From: Heloderma charlesbogerti
Lineage: Eukaryota > Chordata > Lepidosauria > Squamata > Helodermatidae
Assembly: GCA_026122225.1 (NCBI GenBank)
Contig: JANEZZ010002198.1
Coordinates: forward strand, 1,054,001-1,118,000
Length of the DNA: 64,000 nt
Direction of reading: 5' to 3'
Below the pieces are notes generated by a model. The model worked only from the letters and a program-made list of their open reading frames with translations. It was not told the origin of the DNA and did no database searches. Every line of letters starts with the position of its first letter. The stretch's first letter is position 1. The translations under genes and the position numbers were made by a program. Positions 10,035 to 20,579 of the stretch are shown here, one piece after another.

Positions 10035-10642
10035 TGGGGATGTTGCGAGTGCCTGACTTAGTCCGGGAGGCTGGCAGAAGCCCCCACGCCCAGCCCCTGG
10101 CCCCTACTCACCAAACTCCAGGGTTCTGGAGGGCCTGGCCGACGAGTGCCCTGGAGCTCAACAAGCAGCTGGGAACAGCTCGGACCAGGCAGGAGGAAGA
10201 GGAGGAGGCACCCGTCCACTAGCCATCTCCTGCTCGCAAGCAAGAAACGGCTAGCTGCTGGGGTGTGCCCTGCACCTCCTGCTGCTGCCCAGTCAGGCAA
10301 GAGGAAGAGGAGGCAGCATCCCATCTCAGGCACCCTCCCAGATGCTTCCCACACTCACCCGGGCCCCATCCAGTGGGCACCAGCTGACTTGTTTTGGGGT
10401 TGTTGTTTTTTTACAAAAAAGGGGAGCTAAAAGAAACTGTGCATATTTAAATGTGCACAGTTTTAAGCTCCCTTAAAAAAAAAAAAAAGCCGGCAAAATG
10501 GCAGGTGCTCACTGGAAGAGCCTGGAGTGAGTGTGGGCAACTCGCCAAGCTCCTGTGGGCTCGAGCGCAGGTCTGGGGGGGGGGGTGAGTGGGAGTGGTG
10601 CCTCAGCAGGCGCTTGGAGAACCTGGGCTTTGCACATCCCTA
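10035..10642. mobile_element. hAT-like MITE, 8-bp TSD ACAATAGC
   Basis: It starts TGGGGATGTTGCGAGTG and ends GGCTTTGCACATCCCTA. ACAATAGC lies at 10027-10034 and 10643-10650. The interior is GC-rich with purine runs (GAGGAAGAGGAGG) and a hairpin at 10422-10472 (GGGAGCTAAAA...TTTTAAGCTCCC around GTGCATATTTAAATGTGCAC). The last 90 bases match 62700-62788. The left terminal base is T-G-G rather than T-A-G. Confidence 0.85.
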
Positions 10643-10650
10643 ACAATAGC

Positions 10651-12240
10651 CAATAAGTACCTCAGAAGTACATGAGACTGTTCAGCGCATGACTTGGTGG
10701 GGGTTCAAGGGGAATTGTTGTTTGTATGAACTGCTGCTTCTATGTGGCAGATGTTCATGTGGCTGCTGTGATTTGAGGCACTGTGGCTAGTGGCTACATG
10801 AAGCATGATAGCTGTGTGCATGCACCATGCTTGCACAATCATGCTCCACATAAGCACCATGCTCTGCATAAGCACCTCCTAACTACCAGTTCAGAAAAAA
10901 TCCCACTTGTTCCTTACTCCAGATGCAGTTCCATGGAGGCTGCCATTAGCATGAATGGTTCTTTAACACCATAGCTTTGTTCTGAGAATGAAAACAGATT
11001 GCAAAGTGCTTTTTGCATATGAAGGCTGCAGTCACTTGCCTTGGAATGAGTCCCATTGCGGATCAATGCTTTAATATTTCTCCATCTTTCCCGCCAATCC
11101 CCCTTTCCCACTGCAGCTCTGGGCATCCCCCAAAATCTATTCCAAGGGTTGAGGGACCCTCCAACGCATGATTTTCGTCAATCACTCCTGGTTTCCCCAC
11201 TTCCATACTGCAAACCTTGTTGGTTTCTTTTCCATAATGCTAACAAATATTTGATGCATTTCCTATTAAATATAATTTTCATGCAGCAGTAGAGGTTCAT
11301 GGGGTTTGGAATGTGTGTTTACAGAAAGTGACAGATCATTAATCCAAGCCTCTCTCTAGGCATGACCTCAGTTACAGGCACAATGACAGTAATTTCTCAA
11401 GACTTCTGACTTCTCATCAGGATGTTCCTTCTGCTTGTACAGTTGGTTGCACCTAATAAACTGCATGATAATAACCAATCTTTGCTAACTTTGTCCTCTA
11501 AATTGATGCATAATCTATTTGAAAGTGACAATTCTTTTTGAGCCAAAAATACGTATATCAATAAATTGTATTTAAATAAGGCATTGTTGTTTTCCTTTGT
11601 TTAAACAAAGCAGTTCTAACTAGTTGTTTTTGTTCACAGTTAAATGTTTCATTACTTCCTGAGCACTTTTACAGTCACCGAGATTATGACAGAAAATATT
11701 CATAAGCAACGCACTGAGTAATGTATTGTACTGTGCATCAGTGAACAATTAGTGAAAGAAAACAAAGTAAAATGTTGGATTCTCATTGTTCATATTTCCT
11801 CATTACTAACTACTTAATTGGCTGCTCTGTGTCTGGACACAATGGGGGGAATTAATGATGTGGGCAAATTGACTGAAACAGAAACCAGGCAGGACTGAAG
11901 TAAGGATTTTTTAGGGAGACCAAGAAGCTTGAGCAGGAAGAGGAAATCTGGGGTGGCAGATCGCTAGGATTCAGCCTCCCCTGATCACCCAAGGTGAGGG
12001 TACTCCTGGTTTTGTCAGTTTGGGGGGCTTCAGCATCATGGCCCTGGCTTCAAGGAGCACTCAGGGCATGGATTTAGAAGGAAAGGCCCCAAAAGTCCTG
12101 GGGAACCCTTGGATCCAGTGGCATGGCCTACAAAGTTGCTAGGCACAGGGACTGGCACTATTTCAGGACCTAGGCACCCCTTCCTTGAGATGGAGCCTTA
12201 GCCTAGAACATCACCCCTGTTCCAGAACCCCCCTGAGCAA
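10651..12240. other. Unassigned DNA
   Basis: About 1.6 kb with no recognised feature. Part of it (11450-11820) is AT-rich and looks single-copy. Confidence 0.3.
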
Positions 12241-12330
12241 ATACTGTTTGTTTATTTCTTAGATTTCTATACTGCCCAATAGCCGAAGCTCTCTACCTTC
12301 TCTCCGAGAACTACCCTCATGCCAAAGAAC
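12241..12330 (-). mobile_element. L2-type LINE 3' tail fragment
   Basis: The sequence TTTCTATACTGCCCAATAGCCGAAGCTCTCT is the reverse of a LINE 3' end of the form AGAGAGCTTCGGCTATTGGGCAGTATA. That form resembles the CGCCCAGAGTGGCTGGGTGACC...GATGGGCG tail at 56262-56300. A similar piece lies at 15815-15950. Confidence 0.5.
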
Positions 12331-12632
12331 CTTCCAATCTCCACCCCTACCTTGTGAAGAACACAACACATCAGACTAGACATAACTGACCAATACAGAG
12401 TACAAGGTTCCAGGCATGAGGACTGACTTTTTACACATCTCCACAAATACAGTAGCCACAGTCAAAAGCCAAAAATGATACAAGGCCCTGTCTCTCTTTT
12501 TCTTAAAACAAAAATTGACTTATCTTTTAAAAAATCATATACATTTCATTTACTTTTTTAGTTTTGTTATTTCATTATTTCCCTTCTTTGTCTTTACGTC
12601 AGATTGTTGTTGTTAAGAGAGGGAATGGTATC

Positions 12633-13114
12633 TAGGGGTGTCCGAACCCACCCTTGTCTGGGTTCTCTGTGCCCTTCCAGCCCCTGTCCCCACTCGCCGG
12701 TCCCTGGACCGTGCTCAAGCCCCCCTTGCGCTCGGCGAGTGGCCTGCACTCACCCCGGCGGCCTTGTCGAGCTCCATGGTTGGCATATTTTGAAAAATAA
12801 AATGGTGACCACAAAAATGTGCATATTTGCATATGTGCAAAAATGTGCATTTTCACAAATGCGCATATCTGCATGTGTGGATATGCACATTTGCGAAAAT
12901 GGGCATTTTCACGCAAATGCAAATATGCACATTTTTGCGATCAACATTTTATTTTTCAAAGAATGGTGACTGTGGAGCTTGACGAGGCCACTGAGCTGAG
13001 TGCGGGCTGCTCCCCGAGCGCAGGCAGGGGGTGAGTGGGGGCAGGGGCTCAGCGAGCGGAACCAAGGGGTTCTGCCAGATTCCTGGATGGAATTGGGCGC
13101 TTGCACCATCCCTA
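12633..13114. mobile_element. hAT-like MITE with paired octamer motifs, TSD 6/8
   Basis: It starts TAGGGGTGTCCGAACCC and ends GCGCTTGCACCATCCCTA. The flanks are ATGGTATC and GTGGTACC (6 of 8). A long hairpin spans about 12784-12965 around 12875, with arms rich in AAATGTGCATATTTGCATATG. Both arms contain octamer-like ATTTGCAT/ATGCAAAT. The outer modules are GC-rich. Confidence 0.75.
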
Positions 13115-13201
13115 GTGGTACCAGCCTCTTTGAAAGAGTCAGTAATGAGATTGCTCCTGAAGAAACCTAACATGGACCCAGAAATTGAGGACAACTGTAG
13201 G

Positions 13202-14846
13202 TAGGGATTGCAGAGAATTCCGCCACGGATTCCAGTGAGGCCAAATTCTTTAGAATCTGGCCCCCCGGAATCCATGGAGGAACGGCCTCCCCCCCCCGCA
13301 GAATCCCACCGGGACGGAACTTACCTGGGGTGGATGCAGTGGATTCGGCGGCGGCGGTTCTGCCGGTGGCGGCTCCGGCGGCGGCGGCTGGTCTCCTGGC
13401 TGGCCGCAGCCGGGCTGCTGCGGCTGCCATTGGTGGCCTTGAAGCTGTAATAGGCTATGTAAGTATTTATGCAGCCTATCACGGCTACCCCCTCCCCCCC
13501 AAAAACCAGCGTACGCAAATGGCGGCGGCTATGGCGGCCGCCATTTGCGTTTGCTATTTTTCACCGTTCTACCCTACGTAAATATTTACGTAGGCTATTA
13601 CGGCGAAAAAAAAACGGGAACGCAAATAGCACCCACTATGCTATTTGTGTTCCCCTATTTTTCGCCGTAATAGCCTACATAAATATTTATGTAGGCTAGA
13701 ACAGCGAAAAATAGCGAACGCAAATGGTGGTCGCTGTAGCCGCCGCCATTTGCATATACTGGTTTTTTGGGGGGGAGGGTTAGCCGTGATAGGCTATGTA
13801 AATTAGGGATGTACGAAAGTCACCTTTTCATGGATTCTGTTCATGGTGGGGGGGAGGCGTTCCGTCCCTCCCCCCGGAATCCTTGACGGCGGGGAGGCGA
13901 TCCAGTCCTCCCCCCAGTATCCTCGACGGCTGGCTGTGCTCCATGGCGGCTCTGTGGAGCAGCCAGCCAGGCCCAGGCCAGGGCTGTCTGCAGCCGGATT
14001 TCCGGCTGCGGAGGGCTCTGGGTAAAAAACAAACAAAGAACGCGTACACAAATGGCGACGGCTACAGCCGCCTCCATTTGCGTTCCTTATTTTTCGCCGT
14101 CTTAGTCTACGTTAATATTTACATAGATTTAAGACGAAGAAAAGAAAGGGGAATGCAAATAGTGTACTGGGCGCTATTTGCGTTCCCCTTTCTTGTCTTC
14201 GTCTTAGTCTACGTAAATATTTACGTAGACTAAGATGGCGAAAAATAAGGAATGCAAATGGCGGTGGCCATAGCCACTGCCATTTGCGTACGTGTTGTTG
14301 TTGGTTTTTTTTACCGAGACGTGATAGGCTACCTAAGTCTTTACGTAGCCTATCACATCTATGGGGGAAAAAAAAAACACAGACTGCAAATGGCGGCGGC
14401 GGCTGGTCAGAAGACCAGCCACCGCCGAAGCCGCCACTGCAGCCGCCGCTGTCCGAAACATCCGCCCCAGGTAAGTCTCGTCCCGGGGGGGATCCGTGGG
14501 GGGCAGGGGTGCTGGCAGGCCATTCCGCGATGGATTTCGGGGGGCCGAATGCACTGGCATTCGGCCTCACTGAGATGCATTGCGGAATTCTCTGACATTC
14601 CTAACGTAAATACTTACGTAGCCTATCACAGCAGCTTGGCTGGATGCAAATGGCGGCCGCTACGGCAGCCACCATTTGCTTCCGCACCAGCCCGTCCATG
14701 GCTGGAACTCCAGCTGTGGATGGCCCTGGCCGGCTGCTCCCGGCCAGGCAGGATTCCAGGGCGGAGGATCGGATCGCCTCCCTCCCGGTCGAGGATTCCG
14801 GGGGGAGGGACAGAGCGAACAGGTAAGTCACTTTCGTACATCCCTA
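13202..14846. mobile_element. GC-rich hAT-like MITE, TSD ACTGTAGG, carrying a nested copy
   Basis: It begins TAGGGATTGCAGAGAATTCC and ends CACTTTCGTACATCCCTA. ACTGTAGG lies at 13194-13201 and 14847-14854. Without the nested element at 13804-14603 the host copy is about 840 bp, like its relatives. Its palindromic core runs about 13450-13803 and continues at 14604. Donor consensus sites lie at 13319-13326 (reversed) and 14821-14828 (forward), both pointing outward. No coding capacity. Confidence 0.9.
13804..14603. mobile_element. Nested GC-rich hAT-like MITE inside the preceding copy
   Basis: It begins TAGGGATGTACGAAAGTCACC and ends GCGGAATTCTCTGACATTCCTA. The flanks are ATGTAAAT (13796-13803) and ACGTAAAT (14604-14611), 7 of 8. 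They are the two halves of the host element's ATAGGCTACGTAAATACTTACG stem, so the insertion hit the palindrome centre. Its own palindrome is centred near 14168. A forward AGGTAAGT lies at 14469-14476. It reads in the opposite end order to its host. Confidence 0.9.
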
Positions 14847-14880
14847 ACTGTAGGCTAACATTGCTTCTTTGGGTGTTTGA

Positions 14881-15720
14881 GTGAGTGGTTTCTGATCAAT
14901 TCCAAACATCCTTGGATGAAATTAATTTTCTAGATCCATTTCAATCTGGCATTGGGCCCAGTTTTGAGACAGAAATTGCCTTGGTCATCCAGGCAAGATG
15001 GAGTTACTGTTGGTGGTTCATCTGTCAGAGTGGTGTTCAACCTGTTCTGGAAGGGTCTGCGCTCCCTATGAAAAATCAGGTGTGCAGTTTGGGGATGCTC
15101 CTGGATCCATAATTGTCAGTTAAGGTACAGTTAGCCTTTGTGGCTAGGAGCAACTTTTATCAGCTTAGGCTCATACACCAGTTGCAGTCCTCTAGGCAGA
15201 GATAGCCTGGTGACAGTTACCCATGCTCTGGTAACCTTCTGGTTGTATCTGGAGCTACCTTTGAAGATGGCTCTAAAACGTCAGTTGGTGCAAAACAGAG
15301 CTGTTAGGCTACTAATTGGGGCTGCTCAATACAATCATATGACGCCCGTGCTCCATCAGTTGCTTCCAGTCCATTTCCAGGCCCAGTTCTGTGTTGTTGA
15401 TCTTTAAGATCAAGTGGTGTTGATCTTTAAATCTCTAGACTGCTTGGGGACAGAATATCTCCTCTTATATGTACCTGCTCACACCCTTAGGCAGGTGGAT
15501 ACAGGAGAGAGGGCCTTCTCAGTGGTAGTGCCCCATTTCTAGAATGCCCTCACCAAGGAGCCTCCACAGGTGCCTACACTGCTATGTTTCCAGCGCCAGG
15601 CAAAGACCTTTCTTTTCTTCCAGGCATTTTAAACATTTAGATTGTATGTCTGTTTTATATTTTGTTTTTCCTGTGCTGTTTTGCTGTGGGAGGTGGGGGA
15701 TTCATTTTATGTAATACAAT
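14881..15720 (+). pseudogene. Decayed L2/CR1-group LINE, partial ORF2 and 3' end
   Basis: On the plus strand 14904-14990 reads like the RT entry region (LDPFQSGIGP, as in LDPFQSGFRPGH at 54964). After a deletion of the central RT, 15070-15400 keeps VCSLGMLLDP, then LPLKMALKRQLVQNRAVRLLIGA, and HMTPVLHQLLPV. Then GERAFSVV is seen near 15510. These correspond in order to the C-terminal part of the LINE at 51466-56345. Several stops and frameshifts break it. The 3' tail ends in (AATA)n near 15718. Confidence 0.8.
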
Positions 15721-15814
15721 AAATAAATAAATAACTATAATAATGATTAGTGCCATATTTTATTATCTATTATATATGAATACTACTCTTCTTCCAGGGG
15801 TCTCGGGGCATTGT

Positions 15815-15950
15815 ACATATTTTTATTTATTTCTGTACTGCCCAACAGCTGAAGCTCTCTGGGTGGCTCACAAAAATCAAAACCATAAACTACAACATAA
15901 AACTATATAAAATATGAAAGCTTAAAACTGCAATATAGAAGTACAACCAG
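15815..15950 (-). mobile_element. L2-type LINE 3' tail fragment
   Basis: TTTATTTATTTCTGTACTGCCCAACAGCTGAAGCTCTCTGGGTGGCTCACAAA is the complement of a LINE 3' end, matching 12241-12330. Confidence 0.5.
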
Positions 15951-15974
15951 AAAAAAACCTAGCAGCAATAGTCC

Positions 15975-16130
15975 CCCTCTTGTCCTAGTAATACCTTTGT
16001 GTGGTAGGTTAGGCTGAGAGAAAGTGACTGATCCATCATCACCCAATAAGATTGTGGCCCAAGCAGGATTTGAATGCGAGTCTCCCTGGGTTAAGTCCAA
16101 CATTCTGAACAGTATACCACACTTCTACCA
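15975..16130 (-). mobile_element. CORE-SINE / MIR-like SINE
   Basis: GTGTGGTAGGTTAGGCTGAGAG, CCCAAGCAGGATTTGAATG and CCAACATTCTGAACAGTATACCACAC lie in the same order as 1800-1960. The reversed B box is GGATTTGAATG. Confidence 0.65.
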
Positions 16131-16955
16131 TAGACATGCATGAAAATCTGTAATTATTCCTTACAGCTTTCTAAACTGATCTCCAGGAATTTATTTTTCT
16201 GTAACTAGAAGCCAGACAAAAATATATTGTTTTTAAAGCTTTTTATCCCAGCTATAGTGCTAATCTTTCTATTGGCATCCATCTTTTCCAACATGTTCTG
16301 TTGTGATTTTTAAACACCATTTTTTCAAAAAACATCAATTTTATTTTTGGAATGGGTGAGTAGGAGGTGTTTCACATTATATTTCTTAACAGAATTTTCA
16401 TGATGGTGGTTGAGCCCCATTCATGTTCTGTCATTTCGGCACATTTTAATGACCTAGGCATTTTGTTTTGAGAGAAGTGGGTGGGTGGTGAAATTGGAGG
16501 CCTAATAGGTTGGTTTGCTTTGTCTTGCTTTATGCTGCAGTGTTTCATAATTATTCTGCTTTACTTTGCTTTCTGGTCTTTTGTTGCATCTTGGCAGCCA
16601 AGTTCACAAATGAATTAGGCATACATTACTTAAGCCAATTTTCTCCTGTATAAACTAGATATTACTGATTTCTGTATCACAATGAAGATATAACAACAGT
16701 CCAAGTTCATGGGATATGCCACACTGTTCTAAACTTTCAGCGGCACAACCCCTGCAGCATCCGACCTGAATCCAGAGTTAATCCAGTCTTAAAATATTAT
16801 ACACAGGATGCTGCCTATTCTCCACTGTTGTTGTTTCGTAGCACATGCACATAACATATCATATACCTGTGGCATACTTTGGCATAATTGCTGCTTTTCA
16901 GTAGAAACCAGTCATACATTTTTATTACCCATCATCTGGAGCAGACAACATGGCT
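16131..16955. other. Unassigned DNA
   Basis: No feature recognised. Confidence 0.3.
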
Positions 16956-17560
16956 CTATCTCTCCAGGGGTGAGCAATTTGTGAGCTTCCAGATGTTTTG
17001 GCCTACAACTCCCATCAGCCCTAGCCAGCATAGCCACTGGTGAGGCGTGATGAGAGTTTGTATTGGCCCAGGAGCATAGCCAAATCATTTATAGTGTTAG
17101 AAGGACCTAGAGATCCATAATGCTTGCTTAAGTTCATTATTGGTGCAAGTAGGCCTCTGAGCATGTTGAGATGAGCCAGAAGGCCGATATCAAGATGTGC
17201 CTGGGAAGCAAAGTTTATTTATCTTAGGTATCTGTGCTGAGAACCAAACACTTCTAGTCTATGCTGGGAATGAATGCTAGGGGTGCTTGCTGCTGTTATG
17301 CTGCCTTGTTGCTAACATGTATTGTATAAAACCCATTTGTACCCCATGGCTCTGGGTTCAGAGAAGCTGTCTGATCCAACCATTGGGTACGCCTGTGTGC
17401 TGTAAGTTACTCAGTAAAGTACTCCTTGTAAGTAAACCCGGGCCTGATTTATCACTGTCTTGGCACCTCTAAATTAAGAGGTCGAAGACCACGGCTGGGA
17501 CAATACAGAGTTGTAGGCCAGATCACCTGGAGGCCCACAAGTTGCCCATCCATGCTCTAG
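16956..17560. mobile_element. Hairpin MITE ('CTACAACTCCCATCAGCC' family) split by an LTR
   Basis: The left arm (16970-17062) contains GAGCTTCCAGATGTTTTGG, CTACAACTCCCATCAGCCC and AGCCAGCATAGCC. The right arm (17508-17555) contains GAGTTGTAGGCCAGATCACC, TGGAGGCCCACAAGTTGCCC. They are inverted copies of each other and are separated by the probable solo LTR. Other copies are at 27787-27920, 45331-45445 and 42541-42605. Confidence 0.6.
17095..17502 (+). repeat. Probable solo LTR of an endogenous retrovirus-like element
   Basis: The stretch starts TG and ends CA, carries a TATAAAA box at 17325-17331 and a variant polyadenylation signal AGTAAA at 17413-17418. About 85 bases separate the two, the usual U3-R spacing. 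Flanks are ATAG and ATAC (3 of 4). No gag, pol or env frame adjoins it. The ends are my inference; it could instead be another promoter-bearing repeat. Confidence 0.4.
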
Positions 17561-18334
17561 ACCCAGGGTTGTCTGACTGGGATGCTACTATATGATTAGC
17601 AATATGAGAACTGGCCTGTTTCTAGAAGTGTACAAAATATCCCACCTCTCTTTCATGGGACCATTTCTCCTCGCAAGTGTGTTGTGGGTGGGGGGAGGTA
17701 TTTGGAAAATTTCCAGGGGTCAGACAAGCTTCTAAAACATTTCCCAGGGACAGGGTGGTTTCTCCTTTTTAAAAATATGAAGTAATTAAGAGTGGGTTCT
17801 TCCTTTAATGATGATGATGATGATGATGATTTAAAAAGACCTGGCTGCAGCTATCCAGCAACATTCCTGGGAGGAGAAAGATTGCCCCTGGGAATTATGC
17901 TATGTGATTATTGTGATGCCCCCTTTACTTTTTTATTTTTTTAATTTAACATCCACCCTGAAGAGTTCTGGTGAATTAAAAAAACAGCAACCTTGCAACT
18001 ACTTTATGGCATTTCAATTTGTCCTAATAAAGATATTGGGCAATATCCAACAGTGTCATTCCGCAACTCCAATAGCGCTAGCAGAGCTCCACCAAAGCTT
18101 TCCATTGTGCAAGCAGTTGCGTATTATGTTTGCACAGCCTGTTGTGAAAAGGGTTGTGCAACCACTGACACAACCAGTTCCACAAATGTAATGGGCAAGC
18201 AGTTGCACAAGAGTAATGTACAACCGTGCATGCACAAATTTAATTTTAGTTGGATTTGCCTCATGCGCATAGTTTGGAATCTAGTTTCCAATAACACAAC
18301 GCCATTTGTGCTAATGGAATTACACAGTTGGATA
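17561..18334. other. Unassigned DNA with an (ATG)n microsatellite
   Basis: A short ATG repeat lies at about 17809-17830. Otherwise nothing is recognised. Confidence 0.35.
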
Positions 18335-18342
18335 CCGCCCAC

Positions 18343-19199
18343 TAGGGATCTACGAAAGTCACTTACCTTTTCACGGAATTGATTCGCGGTGTGGGGGGGA
18401 GGCGCTCCGTCTCTCCCCCCAGAATCCTTGATGGGGGGAGGCGATCCGGTCCTCCCCCCCAGAATCCTGCCTGGCCGGCTCCGCTCTGCAGTGCCTCCGC
18501 AGAGCTGCTGGCCAGGTCCGTCTGCAGACAGACATCCGGCTGTGGATGGGCTGCTGTGGGTGCAAATGGCAGCTGCCGTAGCAGCCGCCATTTGCATCCA
18601 GCCAGGCTGCCGTGATAGGCTACGTAAGTATTTACATAGCCTATCATGGCTGGGCAAAAAACCCACAAAAAACAGCGTACGCAAATGGCGGCGGCTACGG
18701 TGGCCGCCATTTGCGTTCCCTATTTCTCGCCGTTTTAGCTTACGTAAATATTTACATAGGCGAAAAAAAGGGGAACACAAATAGCGTAGTGGGCGCTATT
18801 TGCGTTCCTTTTTTTTCACCATAATAGCTTACGTAGGCTAAAATGACTAAAAATAGGGAACGCAAATGGCGGCTGCCGTAGCTGCCACCATTTCCGTCCG
18901 CCATTTCTTTTTGTTTTTTTGCTTGGCCTGCCGTCATGATAGGCTACGTAAATACTTATGTAGCCTATCACAGCAAAGACCAGGATGCAAATGGTGGCCG
19001 TGGCAGCCGGTCGAAAGACCAGCCGCCGCTGCCGGACCTGCCGCCGTCCGGAACATCCACCCCAGGTAAGCCTCTTCCTGGGCGGAATCCGTGGGGGTGG
19101 GTGGGGGGTGGCAGGCCATTCCGCCATGGATTTTGGGGGGCTGAATGCCAGTGCATTCGGCCTCACTGAAATCCATGGCAGAATTCTCCACCATCCCTA
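18343..19199. mobile_element. GC-rich fractal-palindrome hAT-like MITE, TSD 7/8
   Basis: It begins TAGGGATCTACGAAAGTCAC and ends GGCAGAATTCTCCACCATCCCTA. The flanks are CCGCCCAC (18335-18342) and CTGCCCAC (19200-19207). The core palindrome is centred near 18792 with AAATAGCG...CGCTATTTGCG, TACGTAAATATTTACATA and CGTACGCAAATGGCGGC stems. A reversed donor consensus lies at 18361-18368 and a forward AGGTAAGC near 19064, both outward-facing. Confidence 0.9.
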
Positions 19200-19207
19200 C
19201 TGCCCAC

Positions 19208-20398
19208 AGTCTTGGAGTCTGTGTGAATCCACAGTCACAGAGTCAGTGTGAGTGGAACTCTGTGTGAGGAGAGATAATGCGATGCTCCTGTTGAAGAAAA
19301 GGGGGAAGTGTTGTTCCCCAATTCCTCCTTTCCCCTGCAGCTCCTTGAAAAATTGTGCTGGTGCATTACTACATGTCCTCATTCACATGTGTATACAAAC
19401 TTCTATCTAGGCATGTGGACTCGACTGACAGGGAAACATTGGGATCCTTTGCAGAGGCATGGAGCAGACACAGATTATCTACTGTACTTGGATAAAGTGG
19501 GGAAATTAGCTCACCAACAAAAATTCTGATTAATGCTCATAAGGTTTATTATGCCATCAATGTTTTTAGAAGCAAAAGTATTGATCAGTATATTACCCCT
19601 TAGCACTGGACAGGCAGACTGTTCCCTTACAAATCCTAGCACCAGTCACAGAACAAGAGCAGATGGAGGTGGGGGGTTACTGTTTGCCAACTAAGGGGCC
19701 AGGAGGGCACTAGGAAAATGGAAAGGCGGTACTTGGACACCTAAGTGCAACAAGGTACCTCTAGTTTCAGTGGCAAGGAGTTAGCCATGCAAATGCAAGG
19801 AGTAGAAGATACACTTAGAGTGATATCCAGAGATAGAAAGAGAAACAAAGTTTAGAATGAATAGATTTGCCTCTTTCAGAGAAAGGAAGCACAAGCAGGA
19901 TCACTTCCTGGTTGGTCACAATCACTTGGAAACCCGCAATGAACAGTGGCATATGGCCTTTTCAGGGCTTCTGGACACCAATTCACCATGCGCAATGGGG
20001 TAATCTGCAAACGCGATGTGTACAGTACCACTGTGTAGCCTTTGTTTCCATGCAAGCGAAGGCTGATATGGATGGGGGGTGGGGGGAACCAACGGCAGGC
20101 TGAGCTGTTGAGGGACTCTGGAGGTCTGCCCAGTGTGGGATTCGGTCCAACAATAGAATTTGGAATGGAGAACAAAACAATGCTTCCCCCTGACCCTTTA
20201 CTATCCTGAGGTAAATGAGAGAGGCAAGGGGACTGTGGAGACATGGGGGAAAAGCTAATTGTTGGACCTGACATGGAATTCCATGGAAAACTTAGTGCAA
20301 TGCCTTCAGCTCTTAGCTTGGCTACAAGAGGGGTAAACCATCGAGCTTCAAACCAACAGTCCTTAGCAGTCACACTCCCACTAACCTCCTCCCCTCCA
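19208..20398. other. Unassigned DNA
   Basis: About 1.2 kb; one minus-strand frame of 214 codons overlaps 19876-20520 but shows no domain and runs into a SINE, so I treat it as chance. Confidence 0.3.
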
Positions 20399-20402
20399 AT
20401 AT

Positions 20403-20579
20403 GGGGGCTGTGGATCAGTGGTAGAGCACCTTCTTTGTATGCAGAAGATCCCAGGTTCAGTTCCTGGGTAGGGCTGGGAAAGACTCCTTCCTGAAACCCT
20501 GGCCATTGCTGTCTTGACAATACTGGACAAGATGAACCGATGGTCTGACAAGGTATAAGGCAGCTTCCTATGTTCCTAC
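20403..20579 (+). mobile_element. tRNA-derived SINE with LINE-like tail
   Basis: The head has an A-box-like GTGGATCAGTGGTAGAGCA and a B-box-like CAGGTTCAGTTCC. The body has GGGCTGGGAAAGACTCC. The tail TGGTCTGACAAGGTATAAGGCAGCTTCCTATGTTCCTA resembles CR1-type 3' ends, which would explain mobilisation in trans. It is homologous to 44088-44281 and 58146-58285. Confidence 0.85.

Noticed and set aside
14252..14884. A 210-codon plus-strand frame
   Set aside because: It crosses the boundary of two nested MITEs and the target-site duplication, so it is not a gene.
18124..18780. A 218-codon minus-strand open frame rich in alanine and arginine
   Set aside because: It lies across the CpG-rich stems of the hAT-like MITE at 18343; GC-rich palindromes give open frames on both strands.
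20403..20480. A tRNA gene
   Set aside because: A and B box words are present but no cloverleaf closes and the SINE body follows; the same holds at 44088 and 58146.
19876..20520. A 214-codon minus-strand open frame
   Set aside because: No domain likeness, and it runs through a tRNA-derived SINE (20403-20579); long frames in such DNA occur by chance.
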